A stretch of 64,000 nt of DNA from Lunularia cruciata (Eukaryota; Streptophyta; Marchantiopsida; Lunulariales; Lunulariaceae): positions 39,744,501 to 39,808,500 of the forward strand of contig OX419761.1 in the NCBI GenBank assembly GCA_948567375.1. The letters run 5' to 3'. The notes below the pieces were generated by a model. It was not told the origin of the DNA and did not search any database. It saw only the letters and a program-made list of their open reading frames with translations. Position numbers and translations under genes: made by a program. Below are positions 11,650-21,970 of this stretch, piece after piece (position 1 is the first letter of the stretch; each line of letters opens with the position of its first letter).

Positions 11650-13110
11650 TCTACAATCTATACCATATAAAGGATGAACTAGCTATAGGTCAAGTACATC
11701 TAGGACATAACTATTGTCCCTGAGGAACCATCATGAGGTGAGGAATCAAACATGCCATATGCCATCCTCTTGACCAACTATTTCACACTAACACAGTAGT
11801 AATTCCACCAGAAGAGTCGCATAACATACACCGTAAGCCTACACATACAAGTGCTAAGCTTGGATCCATAGTACTATCAATGTTTGGGAGGTGGCATGGC
11901 GCACAATTGCGCACATGATCCTTCCAAACAACACCATCATGTCCTTCCAACATGAGGATGCCAGAAGGCAAAACCTCATGCACTCTCAAGATAGTGCAGC
12001 CCATAATAACATCAAGTGTCATTGATGTTGTCTGATGTAGATATATAGTCACTTGGATGAAATCAACAGATTGAGAGCCTATAACCTCCTCCTTGAATGG
12101 TAATATAGCATAAAGTGTCCTTATGTTGAGCAATTATCAAGTTCTCAAAGGCCATCGGCATCACTCTCCAAAGGATCTTTACCAAATGAGAACATGCACT
12201 CATCCATACATCTAGATCATCCAAGTCCAAAACTATAATAACATCTTTATAAATGGCTGTAGGTAAATCTAGATCTCATCCATAGAGTATAAAGTAAGGA
12301 GAGAAGGATGCTAGAAGGTTTGCTGGTTGAACTGATAGCCCATAGCCAACTAAGGTAACTGGAGATCCCAATCTACCAAGTGGCCTCTCTGCAAACCATA
12401 CTTTTGTGCTCCTCTCTTCACCATCTGAACCACTTTCTTTGCTAAGCCATCTACCTTAAGGTGATCTCAAGAGATAGTACAGTGATCAATCAAAGCCTTG
12501 TAACACAAGACCTGAAACTCCCCCAAGAACTTTGTATCTTGATCAGTCAAAACCTCAACTAGTGCATCAAAATGATTGAGAAATGATCCTCTAGGAACAT
12601 GTAAGCCATCCCTTCATTGGACTTGGTAGGAAATACCACCAACTCAATCCACTTAGAGAAGTGCTCTACCATAACCAAAATGTACCAATGATGTCTCATA
12701 ATTAACAGTAAAGGTCAAGCAGAGTCCAAACTCCAATTGTAACCCAATCCCATGATAATTAATGGGTGTAATTATGGTGTAAGAGCATTGAATGATGCTC
12801 TAACTTGGTCACAAACTACACATCTAGGAACAAATTGCTACATGTTGATCTGCATACCGCACCGCCAATAATGACTTAGAGTAAGCTATATGTACATTTT
12901 ATTCCAAAATGTCCTAGCTCCTCATGAGCATGATGGACCAATTGTGGTCTATGAGATGGAAGTGGTACCACTTGCACTCTACCATCCTCCCATACACAAA
13001 GAAGGTATCTACCCTCCAACCTGAACCATTTGGTTTGCTGAAGAACACGGTCTCTCTCCTTGGCCCCAATTGTACCACCCACAACACCAATGCAAAGATA
13101 ATCCATCACT
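11650..13110 (-). pseudogene. Element M integrase with C-terminal PHD-finger remnant
   Basis: This is a degenerate Ty3/gypsy integrase broken by many stops. The H2C2 zinc-binding region (LVHHAHEELGHFG) lies near 12,900-12,960. The core region (VLTDQDTKFLGEF) is near 12,520-12,565. The C-terminal part (TILRVHEVLPSGILMLEG, WKDHVRNCAPCHLP) runs from about 12,010 to 11,880. It is followed at about 11,690-11,830 by a PHD-finger pattern: CMLC, a spacer, GWHMAC and CPRC. Two of the zinc cysteines are replaced, one by a stop and one by Trp. A PHD finger would read histone tails and could steer integration, as chromodomains do in other gypsy elements. The PHD call rests on spacing of the remaining Cys/His residues and resemblance to seed-free-plant gypsy pol proteins. 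Confidence 0.7.
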
Positions 13111-13299
13111 AAAATATCATCATGAATGTACTTTCTGAAATGTAGAAAGTATCTCTACTCTCTACATTTTTACCTCAATAGCTCCTCTTGTATGTTTTGA
13201 GAGAGATACCACCAAAGCCTTAGAAAATATACAAAGAAAGGTAGATGCATAATTGGCACCATCTCCTCATCTGACTCACCATGCCAACGTGCTCCTATT

Positions 13300-14700
13300 T
13301 TGATCTTGATAGCTAGGACATCCTATTTCTACTCAGCCCATCTGCATCATGGTTCACCATGCTAGGTCTATGAATAATTATGAAATCATATTCTTGTAAA
13401 ATCAGATCCTATCATGCAAGCTTCCTCAAAAGCTTTTTGGACTCCATCAACCACTTCAATGGCTGATGATCAATGATGAGAGTAAAGGGGTTACCAAATA
13501 GGTAACATAAAAAATGTGCTACTACCCATATTGCTACCAAGCCCTATCCCTCATATGAACTATACTTTGCCTCCACTAAATTTTTGGAGTGACTAGCATA
13601 GGCCACCACAAATTCCTTCCTTTCATCATCACATTGGATGAGCATTGCTCCAAGCTCCAACATACTCCAATCATTATGAATCTGAAATGGTCATCCTCTG
13701 ATTGGTCTCCTCAAAATAGAGGCAATTTTCAACATCTCCTTGAGCTCTACAAAAGCTCTCTCCTGCTCATCTCTCCAACATCACTCATGTGTAAGCTTGG
13801 TCAGCTTTGTCAAGGCCTTGGCAATGGCACTAAATCCTCTAACATAGCAGCAATAGAATTTACCCAATCCAAGGAATGCTTGCACTATAATCACATCCAT
13901 AGGACAAGGAATATGCATAATAACTTCCACCTTGGTCTGCTAAACACCAAGTCCTTTGTGTTAGATAGTGTGACCCAAATACTCAACATGCTTATGGAAG
14001 AATCTACACGTCTTAGGATGTTATTTGAGTCCATGAGATCTCAACTTCTCAGACACCTCTAATAAATGTCTCTCATGCTCCTCCACAATAGTGCTATAGA
14101 CCAAAATGTCATCAATATAGCACCAAGCAAAATCCAATCCAACTAGGATCTATCCATGATACTTTAGAACTCAATAGGATTATTCTTTAACCCAAATAGT
14201 AAGAACTTCCATTGATATAACACATGCTTGCTGTGAAGATCAATAGCCCAAAATGTTGTCTTGGACTTATCCTCCTCCTTGATCAACAACTAATGATATC
14301 TTGCTCAAAGATCCAAGGTACTAAAGACCTTTACATGCCCAATTGCATCAAAGATCTCCTCCACTGTAGGTATGACATAATGGTCAGCTCTAATATGTTA
14401 GTTGATTGGACAATAATCTCCACACATCTACCTATTTTTGTAGTTTTCATGCATATCCTTCTTGGCTGGCATCATTGTAGTTGATGCATACTCTCCATGT
14501 GAAATCTCCACAAGACCAGACTCAAAAAGGTATCTACTTTGGCTTTGAATCAATGCTCTTTCAATGCCACTATATTAATAGGGACATCAAGAAATTGGTG
14601 TATTTCTAGTCAAATCAATCCAAATACCAAGTCCTTTTAGAGCACCCAAATCCTTCATTATGAAGGCAAAACAACTTGTGTAGCTACTCAAGAACCTCCA
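13300..14700 (-). pseudogene. Element M reverse transcriptase and RNase H
   Basis: Reading down the minus strand from about 14,700, the region begins with a lead-in (FAFIMKDLGALKGLG). Next come the RT fingers and palm (VEISHGEYAS, MPAKKD, MCGDY, KVFSTLDL, LYQWKFL), then the catalytic box CYIDDILVYS near 14,120. The connection follows (HVEYLGH). RNase H is seen near 13,330-13,640 with NPFTLIIDHQPLKWLMES and a DADGLS end. Many stops and frame changes interrupt it. The domains are those of a Ty3/gypsy pol and lie directly after the methyltransferase domain in the same orientation, with no intervening LTR. Confidence 0.85.
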
Positions 14701-14789
14701 AACTCTTTGTCTCTCCTCTCCTATAAGGTTGGGTCCAAGATCTAGCTCTCAAGTATCCTCTGTAATTGTAATTGGAGTGGAAGATGTAC

Positions 14790-16107
14790 TAATTGGCTGC
14801 TACACCGGGCCCTTGGGAGCAATAGTGTCATGCCTCCAACCATTAGAGGTCCCAAATTCATTGTGAAAAACTCCCTCCGATCTGGTTGCAAGCTCTATAC
14901 ATCTTCTAGTTGCATCCCAAGTAGACCAAGAGAGTAATCCAAGTAGACCATGCTCACATGGATGGACCCCAAGTAGACATCTCTCACTAGTGGCCATTGC
15001 TGTGTCCCAAGAATACCCTACCCACTTGGTCTATCACCTCCAGTATGTGCCTAAATTATTTTGATATGCACAAAGCTTGGAAGTATCCAATTAGTCATGC
15101 CTATCAAGTGGATCATACATTGCTCTGCCAAGCCAAGGCTCACAATCCAAGTCAAATAGTTTAGGTCCATAACCTAACCTAACACTTGATGCTTGGATGC
15201 CTCTTACATGTAAGAACAATAATACCAATGAAAAAACCCATCACCTGCTTTCTCTCATTGGCATTGAGCTCCACCAACTGTTGTAATTGTGAGTCCCAAA
15301 CAGGTCTAGGACCTCTCTCTCAAAAAGCATGGGAGCATGGGAAATTCATAAGTGTGTGAAAAGTGGCTTGGGACTATCCAACTAGGTTCACCTCTACCAT
15401 AGGTGACCTATCAGTCACTTCTACCATCTGAGACTGACGTCCAATATCCAAGATATCATCACTAATGAGGTAGTCTACTCATTAAATCCCATCATAAGCA
15501 CACTCTAGAACCTCTTTGGGTAAGAGGTTCATCCACCAAAGACAAAGATGATGAGCCCATGATCTCACTCTGGCGGGCATCTAATAACATGATAGGTCCC
15601 ATCCAAGAATGGACTTGATGTGTACTTGCCACCATCCGTGTGTGAGAATCACCGATTAAAGAGACATTCTCTAAAATGTAAGCTGGAGAAATGGACTGGT
15701 GAACTTGGAGATGTCTTAGTATATATAACATCTCCTAAATCACACATAATGGGGACCTTGAAGATCCAAACCTTGACCAACACGTGTATGTCCTTAACAT
15801 GGCCATCTAGAAACACCAAATGAACGGGACCATGTCTCTCTAGATCTTGCATCCCCAACAAGCAAATGTATGTTGGTAGGGTCTTCTAATAACCAAAAAC
15901 TATTGACATTGATAATAACTCAAGATACCAATAGGCCAAGTGTGCCATATGATATAGAGAGACTTGCCTAGCAATCTCATCTCTCTATATACAAGTACCT
16001 TTGTTCTCGTATACACACATGTAATACCATAACTAGTCCAATTTTAATCCCACCAAACAACTCAATAGACCTCACCTCCTCTATTGGATATTGCCAAGCA
16101 ATGAATG
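14790..16107 (-). pseudogene. Element M C5 DNA methyltransferase domain, inactivated
   Basis: This is a diverged copy of the methyltransferase described at 20,808-21,970. The minus strand keeps motif I (ELFGGI, near 16,060), the motif II region (QRYLYIERDE), the motif IV region near 15,820, motif VI (ILENVSLIGDSHTR) and the C-terminal ARRQV-LGQAMD-like part near 15,170-15,200. In motif IV the catalytic PC is kept but the next codon is TAA where P has CAG, so the copy is dead. The domain is followed downstream by pol without an LTR between them. Its upstream edge at about 16,107 is cut by the insertion of element P. Confidence 0.8.
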
Positions 16108-17001
16108 TGTCACGCCATTTGTAGTTCCGCATCTAGATGCTCGGACACTGGAGTTCCAGTGATGGTAGTTAGAGTTATTCTAGCAGTTTCTCAAGGACTA
16201 CTTTCCGACGGTTAGATTTTGTGTTCGGGTACTGACTTCATGGTGGGGCCCACCATCACTTTGCACCGTTTGCACCGTCAAGTGTGCCGTCAGCGGGACC
16301 GTTAGGGTTTCAGGGCTAGCTCGAGTCCAGGGGGTATAGTTTCGAAGTGAGCTCCAGAGAGCTCACTTCTCTGATGTTGAGCCTTCGAGTTCCTGGCTAT
16401 GGTGGACAGAGGCCGGCGAGCGTCACCTGGATTCTCTATGCTTGAGTGGATGTGGCTTGACTGTAATCAGTGCCCAGTTGTTGGCAGTTTATAGAGTGAC
16501 AAATCAAGTACTGATCTGAGTTGAGTTGAGTTGAAAGTGTTAAGCAATCTGATTACATCAGAGAAGTGAAGTCAGGGGGAAATCGGGTGCAGGAACATTG
16601 AGTGTTGGTGGTATCTCCAAGCTCGGTGGATCGTGGTAGCTCGATTCAGGTTCTGTGTTTCCCTAGTGTGCAGAAGCTCGTGTAGTTGATGCAAATTTGG
16701 CAGTTAGGCGGACGGTGTGCGAAAGCGTTGGCCAAATTTCGAGCAAAGAAGGAGCAATTTTTGAGCAGTGTTGTGATTTTGAGCTCAGGAGGTGAAGGCA
16801 GGACCAATTTGCTGCGAGTTGGGCTCAGAAAGTGAAATTGAAGGTGGAGTTGGAAAGCTCTTCTCATGAAATTGTGATTTGGCAAAACCCGTTTTGTCAA
16901 TTTGGCTCGAGTGGAAAGTTAGCGGGGGATTTGGCGGACATCCATCTTTAGGGTTTACGTCAGATTTTATGTCAGATTTACGTCAGATTTTGGGCCAGAA
17001 T

Positions 17002-17097
17002 TGGAGGAGTTTCGCTGTTTGGCCAGATTTGGAGAAGTTTCGCTAGTTTGGAGGAGTTTCGCAGATTTGGAGAAGTTTCACCAATTTTGGAGGAGGT
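17002..17097 (+). repeat. Minisatellite-like array in the P LTR
   Basis: Four to five imperfect copies of a roughly 20-25 bp unit resembling TTTGGAGAAGTTTCGC occur in series. The related LTR in element M has this region in decayed form near 22,730-22,860. Confidence 0.6.
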
Positions 17098-17277
17098 TCG
17101 AAGTGGCAACAAGAAAGGCCTCATTTGGCTGAATTTTGGCATTTCGAGGCATAGGGCTGTGGGCTATGAGAGGCTATGAAGGCCTAGAAGGGCCAGCAAG
17201 CCAGCTTGCTGGCGTGAGGCTAGCTAGTTTAGTGTAGATCTTGGTCATTGGTTGGCAAAATCTGCCTTTCTTGCTAG

Positions 17278-17350
17278 ATTGTGCGCAACAGGGTTTGACC
17301 CCTAGATCTCTTGTTCCTAGACTGGTGCCCTAGCCAACTGGTCCACCCTC
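17278..17350 (-). repeat. tRNA-like module inside the P LTR (antisense to the element)
   Basis: On the minus strand the order is a box A-like TGGACCAGTTGG followed about 40 bp later by a box B-like GGGTCAAACCC, the layout of a tRNA D-arm and T-arm. The element M copy at about 22,470-22,540 (plus) has GGACCAATTGGC and the better box B GGTTCAAACC. No complete cloverleaf or CCA end was established. It may be a captured SINE or tRNA fragment. Confidence 0.4.
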
Positions 17351-17484
17351 ACTTGTTGTCATAGTGACTGCGCCACTGTTATCTATACACATGTAGCTTT
17401 GGCTAGGAGAGGCAGTTTGATCCCATTCTTGGTGATCCTGGTAGCTTAGGACTTAGATACGAACTACTCTTATGTCAAATGCCA

Positions 17485-17915
17485 AATGGTGGCAGAGTTA
17501 GTCCCGTGTTGTGTTATGAGATGGAGGGTTTTCGTTTAGATTTCTTGTGATTAATTCCCCTCCATTCTCTGCTTCTTGTTTGTGCACCACGTTTGTGTGA
17601 GGTGCCCTGACTTTTGAGCGTTGGTGCTCTGGTGTGCTCTCGGTGGTGAGGCTGGAGTGATGACCAGTCAGACTACCTTTGTTTCTCTTCGGTGAGGCAG
17701 GAAGTGATGACCTGCAGACCGTGAGAGTGCGTGTTATGATGGCAGGTTACAGGTTGCCCTTCCCCTAGTGTAGTTATCTCGGTAGAGTTACATTAGTGGG
17801 TGGTGTTTAGTTGGTGTTGGCACGTGGTGGTGTTGGCACTTGGTGGGGTACTTGCGGTTGCGACTTGCGGTTGCAGTTGGTGGTTCGGGTTTGTTGTTGC
17901 AGTTACGTGGTCACG
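17485..17915 (+). other. Element P primer-binding site and leader
   Basis: This is the non-coding stretch between the inferred LTR end and the Gag ATG. TGGTGGCAGAGTTAGTCC at 17,487 is the likely primer-binding site and is kept in M (TGGTGGTAGAG, minus strand near 22,340). The leader matches the minus strand of 21,971-22,330. Confidence 0.55.
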
Positions 17916-20807
17916 ATGGAGTTCTTTGGAGATTCCAGAGGAGTTAGCCCTGCAATACGCAATGGGTTTACTCGGAGTGGTGCTCGGTATCAGCCTGTAT
18001 CTCAGGTCCCAGTGAGGGAGGAGATTGACTCTGAGTTGGAGTTTGACACAAGAGCTGATTCAGTTGAGAGTGCACTTGGTGTGTCTGCACCGTTGTTGTG
18101 GGACATGGACGAGATTTATGGGGCCTCCAAAGGCCCTAGGCGTTACTCTGGTACAGTGGGTACTATTGAGTTGGATGATTTCATCCAGGAGTTTGATAGT
18201 TGGTGTGATCTGCAGCAGATTCGGAACCCGACTTTGTTCACACCCTTCATGGCATGGAAGGGGTTGTTTCAGCACTTGGAGGGTCCACCGATGGACGACT
18301 ACCATGAGTTCAGGAGAGCTCATTTGGAGGAGATTGAGTTATGGAGACAGTATTGGTCTCCACACTATGTCTCCATCACTTCAGGCTCGGTGGCCAGGAG
18401 TAGATCGGCTGTACCTGCAAGTTCTAGCTTGAGTAGTGTGGGTGGAGCTAGTGGAGGTGCACTAGCTGGAGATAGTGCTACTACGAGTGGAGGTACCGTT
18501 GCAGGAGGTGGTGTGGTACCGGGGTTTAACCCCATGGTTGAGTTCTTCCTATGTTTGAGGCAAAACTACCAGGGAGTGCGGACTGACAAGCTGAGGAGCT
18601 TGCAGGAGTTCCAGCGGAAGGCTGGAGAGAGCCTACGCGAGGCATACACTCACATGAGACGGCTGATCAGTTTCACTCAGGGAGTTACTGAGGCCCAGGC
18701 AGTCCAGTTTTGGTATGGGATACTGGACAGGGAGTTGTGACGTAGAGTTTGTGATGCTACGTTGTTGCAGGCTACTTCGCCCACTTTGGCAGTAGTCTTT
18801 GGTTTGGCTGAGCGTATTGAGCTCAACATGGTGGAGGAGAGAGTGGTGACAGCTGGATTTGGTAGAGAGACCTCATCCACGGTTGTGACTTCTTCTAGAG
18901 TGCAACAGAGTACACCACGCCTAGTTGGTTTTAGAGGACAGGGTGGACAGCCCAGATCCTATGGAGCGAGTGGAGGACCTAGTGGAGTTAGACCCTTACC
19001 CTCATTTTCGGGTCAGCAGCAGCTAGTGAGTGGTGGTGTTGCTTGTTGGACTTGTGGTGGACCTCACCATAGGAGAGAGTGTACTCAGGGCAGCGGACCT
19101 GATACCTCTGGTGCATCACAGCCAGCACAGAGGCAGTGTGAGCATTGCCACAGATTTGGTCACACTAGTGACCGGTGTTTTGACCTACACCCGGAGTTAC
19201 GGAGTGGTAGGGCTGCTATGGCAGGTAGTAGAGGAGCTCTAGTTCATGGAGGACGAGGTGGTAGAGGATCTACACCTAGTAGGGGTGCAGTACCTGCCCT
19301 TACTTCTGACACAGCTATGGCTACTCGGATTGAGCAGTTGGAGCAGAGATTGGCTAGTATGGCTATTGCTCAGAGGAGATCAGATTCGGGTGCTGAGGCT
19401 TCCACCTCATATGCTGGTGATAGAGATGCTTTGGACTTCATGTGCGGAGTAGCACAGGTGGATGCATCTGCAGCAGTGACTAGGAGTGCAGTACGTGCTC
19501 CAGAGCTTAGAGGAGCATCAGTGGAGTTGGACCCACAGAGAGGAGAGGTTGGGAGACAGGTCAGACTTCCCCAGTCTTTCACGCTATCTGAGGCATTGCA
19601 GACGACCTCCATGGTTCCTAGACGTCCCAGTGCAGGTGTGGTAGGTGGTGATGGAGTACCTGATGGACTACCTGCTAGTCAGCCACCTGCTACTACACAG
19701 ACTGAGTCTAGCATGATGTTGGGGGCGGCTCAGCTGATTATGCGGCATCCTTTATTTTCAGCCAGTGACATGTTTACATTGGGAGTTGACCCAGCTCCAG
19801 TGTTCCGGTTGGCTGCCACGTTGTGTGAGAGTAGGGATGGTGCGGTTCCTACTACTAGAGCAGAGGTGGTTGGTAGTGGAGCTGACTTGGTTGAGGAGCA
19901 TGGGATCCGTTCAGCGACTAGTGGTTTATGGCAGGCAACAGCGGCTAGACTGGAGGAGTTGCCAGCTAGACCGGCCTTTGAGAGAGTGCGGTTTACACCT
20001 GGTGTTGTCCTATTGGATAACAAGAGGGGGATCTTTTGTTTAGTGGGACCTTCAGGGAAGGTCTATACACCACAGAGAGTCTTGTTAGACTCGGGTGCGC
20101 AACCCCTTATGTTGGGGAAGGCTGCAGTTGTTGGTCTGGAGTTACGGAAGACCGATGTGGAGAGGTGTCCATTTCAGATCCAGACATCTCTTGGTGGTGG
20201 TTCGACACAGTACATCACACGTGGAGAGCTTGTTGTCCAGGTTCAGCCTGGTCATCCGATTGATAGCTTGGTGGTGAGAGCTCAGGCTATTGCGACGATA
20301 GCTGAGTCATATGATGTGCTAGTTGGGGGAGCAGTGTTATACCCCATGGGTTTCAGTATTGACTATTGGGAGGAGACAACCTCTTATAGACCTGGTTGGC
20401 AGTCTGGTGAGGGACGGGTATGTCGCCTACCAGTACGCTTCAGTAGTGGCAGTCTTGGCTCACTACAGTTTGGGACCATGGCAGCATCAGTTTTGGCTTT
20501 CAGCGGTGCAGTCACTTGGCCTGGTGACTTGTTGGAGGGGAACGCCCATGCAGAGGATACTCCAGTACCAGAGGAGATCACTCGGCTATGGAGTACGAGT
20601 GGGATTGTTCCATCCACCTTGGATGTTCCATTGTGGAGTTCAGAGGAGGCATTGCAGCAGCATGCAGATCAGTTGGTGCAGCAGGCTTGGAGTGGAGCCT
20701 TCGTACCATCAAGGGATGAGTGTGAGGATGAGCCTCCAGAGGCAATTGCTTTGACACCTCTGGATACCACACTCATTGCTTGGCAGTATCCAGTAGAGGG
20801 GATATGC
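17916..20807 (+). pseudogene. Element P Gag and aspartic protease (Ty3/gypsy)
   Basis: The first in-frame ATG is at 17,916; the frame is then open through 20,888 except for a TGA at 18,738-18,740. The capsid-like region (FIQEFDSWCDL to LREAYTHMRRLISFTQG) lies before the TGA. After it come two zinc knuckles: a CX2C-H-C variant at about 19,044-19,082 and a standard CX2CX4HX4C at 19,137-19,178. A short coiled coil (RIEQLEQRLASM) follows. A retropepsin has the active-site DSGA at 20,088-20,099 and a downstream ALYPMGF-like flap region. The stop lies where CGA would give Arg in a basic run, consistent with deamination of a CpG. The methyltransferase follows without a start codon of its own, so this was a polyprotein. 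Confidence 0.85.
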
Positions 20808-21970
20808 CTATTGGAGTTGTTTGGTGGGATCAGCACCGGACTAGCTGCGGTGTTACGGCGGGTATCCGAGTACAGAGGTACTTGTATGTAGAGAGAGATG
20901 AGACTGCTAGGCGAGTCTCTCTACATCATGTGGCACACTTGGCCTATCGGTATCCGGAGTTATTATCGATGTCAGCAGTCAGAGGTTACCAGAAGGCCTT
21001 ACCAGGAGACATTTCCTTACTGGGGGCGCATGACCTAGAGAGACATGGGCCTGTTCACTTGGTGATTTCTGGATGGCCATGTCAGGGACATACACGTACG
21101 GGCCGCGGTTTGGGTCTTCAGGATCCTTGTTCTGGTGTGTTTTGGGAGATGTTACGGATATTACGACATCTCCAGGTTCATCAATCTATTTCTCCAGCTT
21201 ACCTTTTGGAGAACGTTCCATTGATGGGTGATTCTCGCACTAGAGTGGTGGCGAGTACACATCAGGTCCATTCATGGATAGGACCTGCTGTATTGTTAGA
21301 TGCAGCCAGAGTGGGATCACGAGCTCATCGTCTTCGTCTTTGGTGGACGAACCTTTTACCCAGAGAGGTTCTACAGCGTAGTTATGATGGGATTCAGCGA
21401 CTAGACCACATTCTTGTTGATGATATCTTGGATGCTGGACGTCAGTCTCAGACAGTGGTAGTGGCTGATAGGTCACCTATGGCAGTGGTGAACCTAGTTG
21501 GACAGCCTAGAGCTACATTTCCCACACTCATGAGTTTCCCAGGCTCTCATGCTTTTCGAGAGGGAGGACCTGGACTTGTTTGGGACTCACAGTTACAGCA
21601 GTTGGTGGAGCCCAATGCTGATGAGAGAGAGCGGGCGATGGGTTTTTGCACCGGTATTACCACTGTTCCAGCAGTGTCAGAGGCATCCAGGCGTCAGGTG
21701 TTAGGTCAGGCTATGGACCTGAATTGTTTGACCTGGATTGTGAGCCTTGGTTTGGCCAAGCAGCATAGGATGCGCTTGATAGGCATCACCACTCGGACAC
21801 TTGTGAGCCCTATGCCTATCGAGACGATTCAAGCACATGCTGGGGGCAATGGACCGAGTGGACATGGTATTCTTGGGACACATCCAGTAGCTACTAGGGA
21901 GAGTGGTCTACTTGGAGTCCATCCAGGTGAGCGTGGGCTACTTGGATTACACCCTTGGTCCACATTGTAA
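20808..21970 (+). pseudogene. Element P C5 cytosine DNA methyltransferase domain (retroelement-encoded)
   Basis: C5 methyltransferases transfer methyl from S-adenosylmethionine to cytosine in DNA. Motif I (LLELFGGISTG) is at 20,808-20,840 in the Gag-protease frame. Motif II (YLYVERDE) and all later motifs are one frame over. Motif IV is GWPCQG at 21,071-21,088 with catalytic Cys codon 21,080-21,082. Motif VI is LLENVP with ENV at 21,209-21,217. Motif VIII is RAHRLRLWWTN at about 21,319-21,350. The IX-X region (ERERAMGFCTG, then LGQAMDLN) is at about 21,620-21,730. The ENV and RLxWTN forms are closest to DNMT3-like and phage-type enzymes. Compared with M, P lacks one base near 20,858, which explains the frame change. 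The end at 21,970 is a breakpoint: the sequence continues as M leader in the other direction. Apart from the frameshift, no catalytic residue appears lost. Confidence 0.88.

Larger units (their letters stand above)
16108..17484 (+). mobile_element. Element P, 5' LTR
   Basis: It starts TGTCACGCCATTTGTAG, matching the outer LTR ends of element M at 24,001 and 11,412 on the opposite strand. The proposed end is ...ATGCCA at 17,484 because two bases later comes TGGTGGCAGAG, which resembles a tRNA primer-binding site. The LTR would be about 1.38 kb. It contains a short repeat array at 17,002-17,097 and a tRNA-like module on the minus strand. The left junction falls inside M sequence homologous to P at about 20,770, showing insertion by a true LTR terminus. 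The 3' LTR is absent. Confidence 0.7.

Noticed and set aside
18025-20754. Several long alternative-frame ORFs across element P
   Set aside because: They overlap the Gag-protease frame, which alone shows zinc knuckles and DSGA.
20780-21970. Methyltransferase as an independent host gene
   Set aside because: Motif I lies in the upstream Gag-protease frame, the second copy (M) is fused to gypsy pol, and no promoter, intron or start codon separates it.
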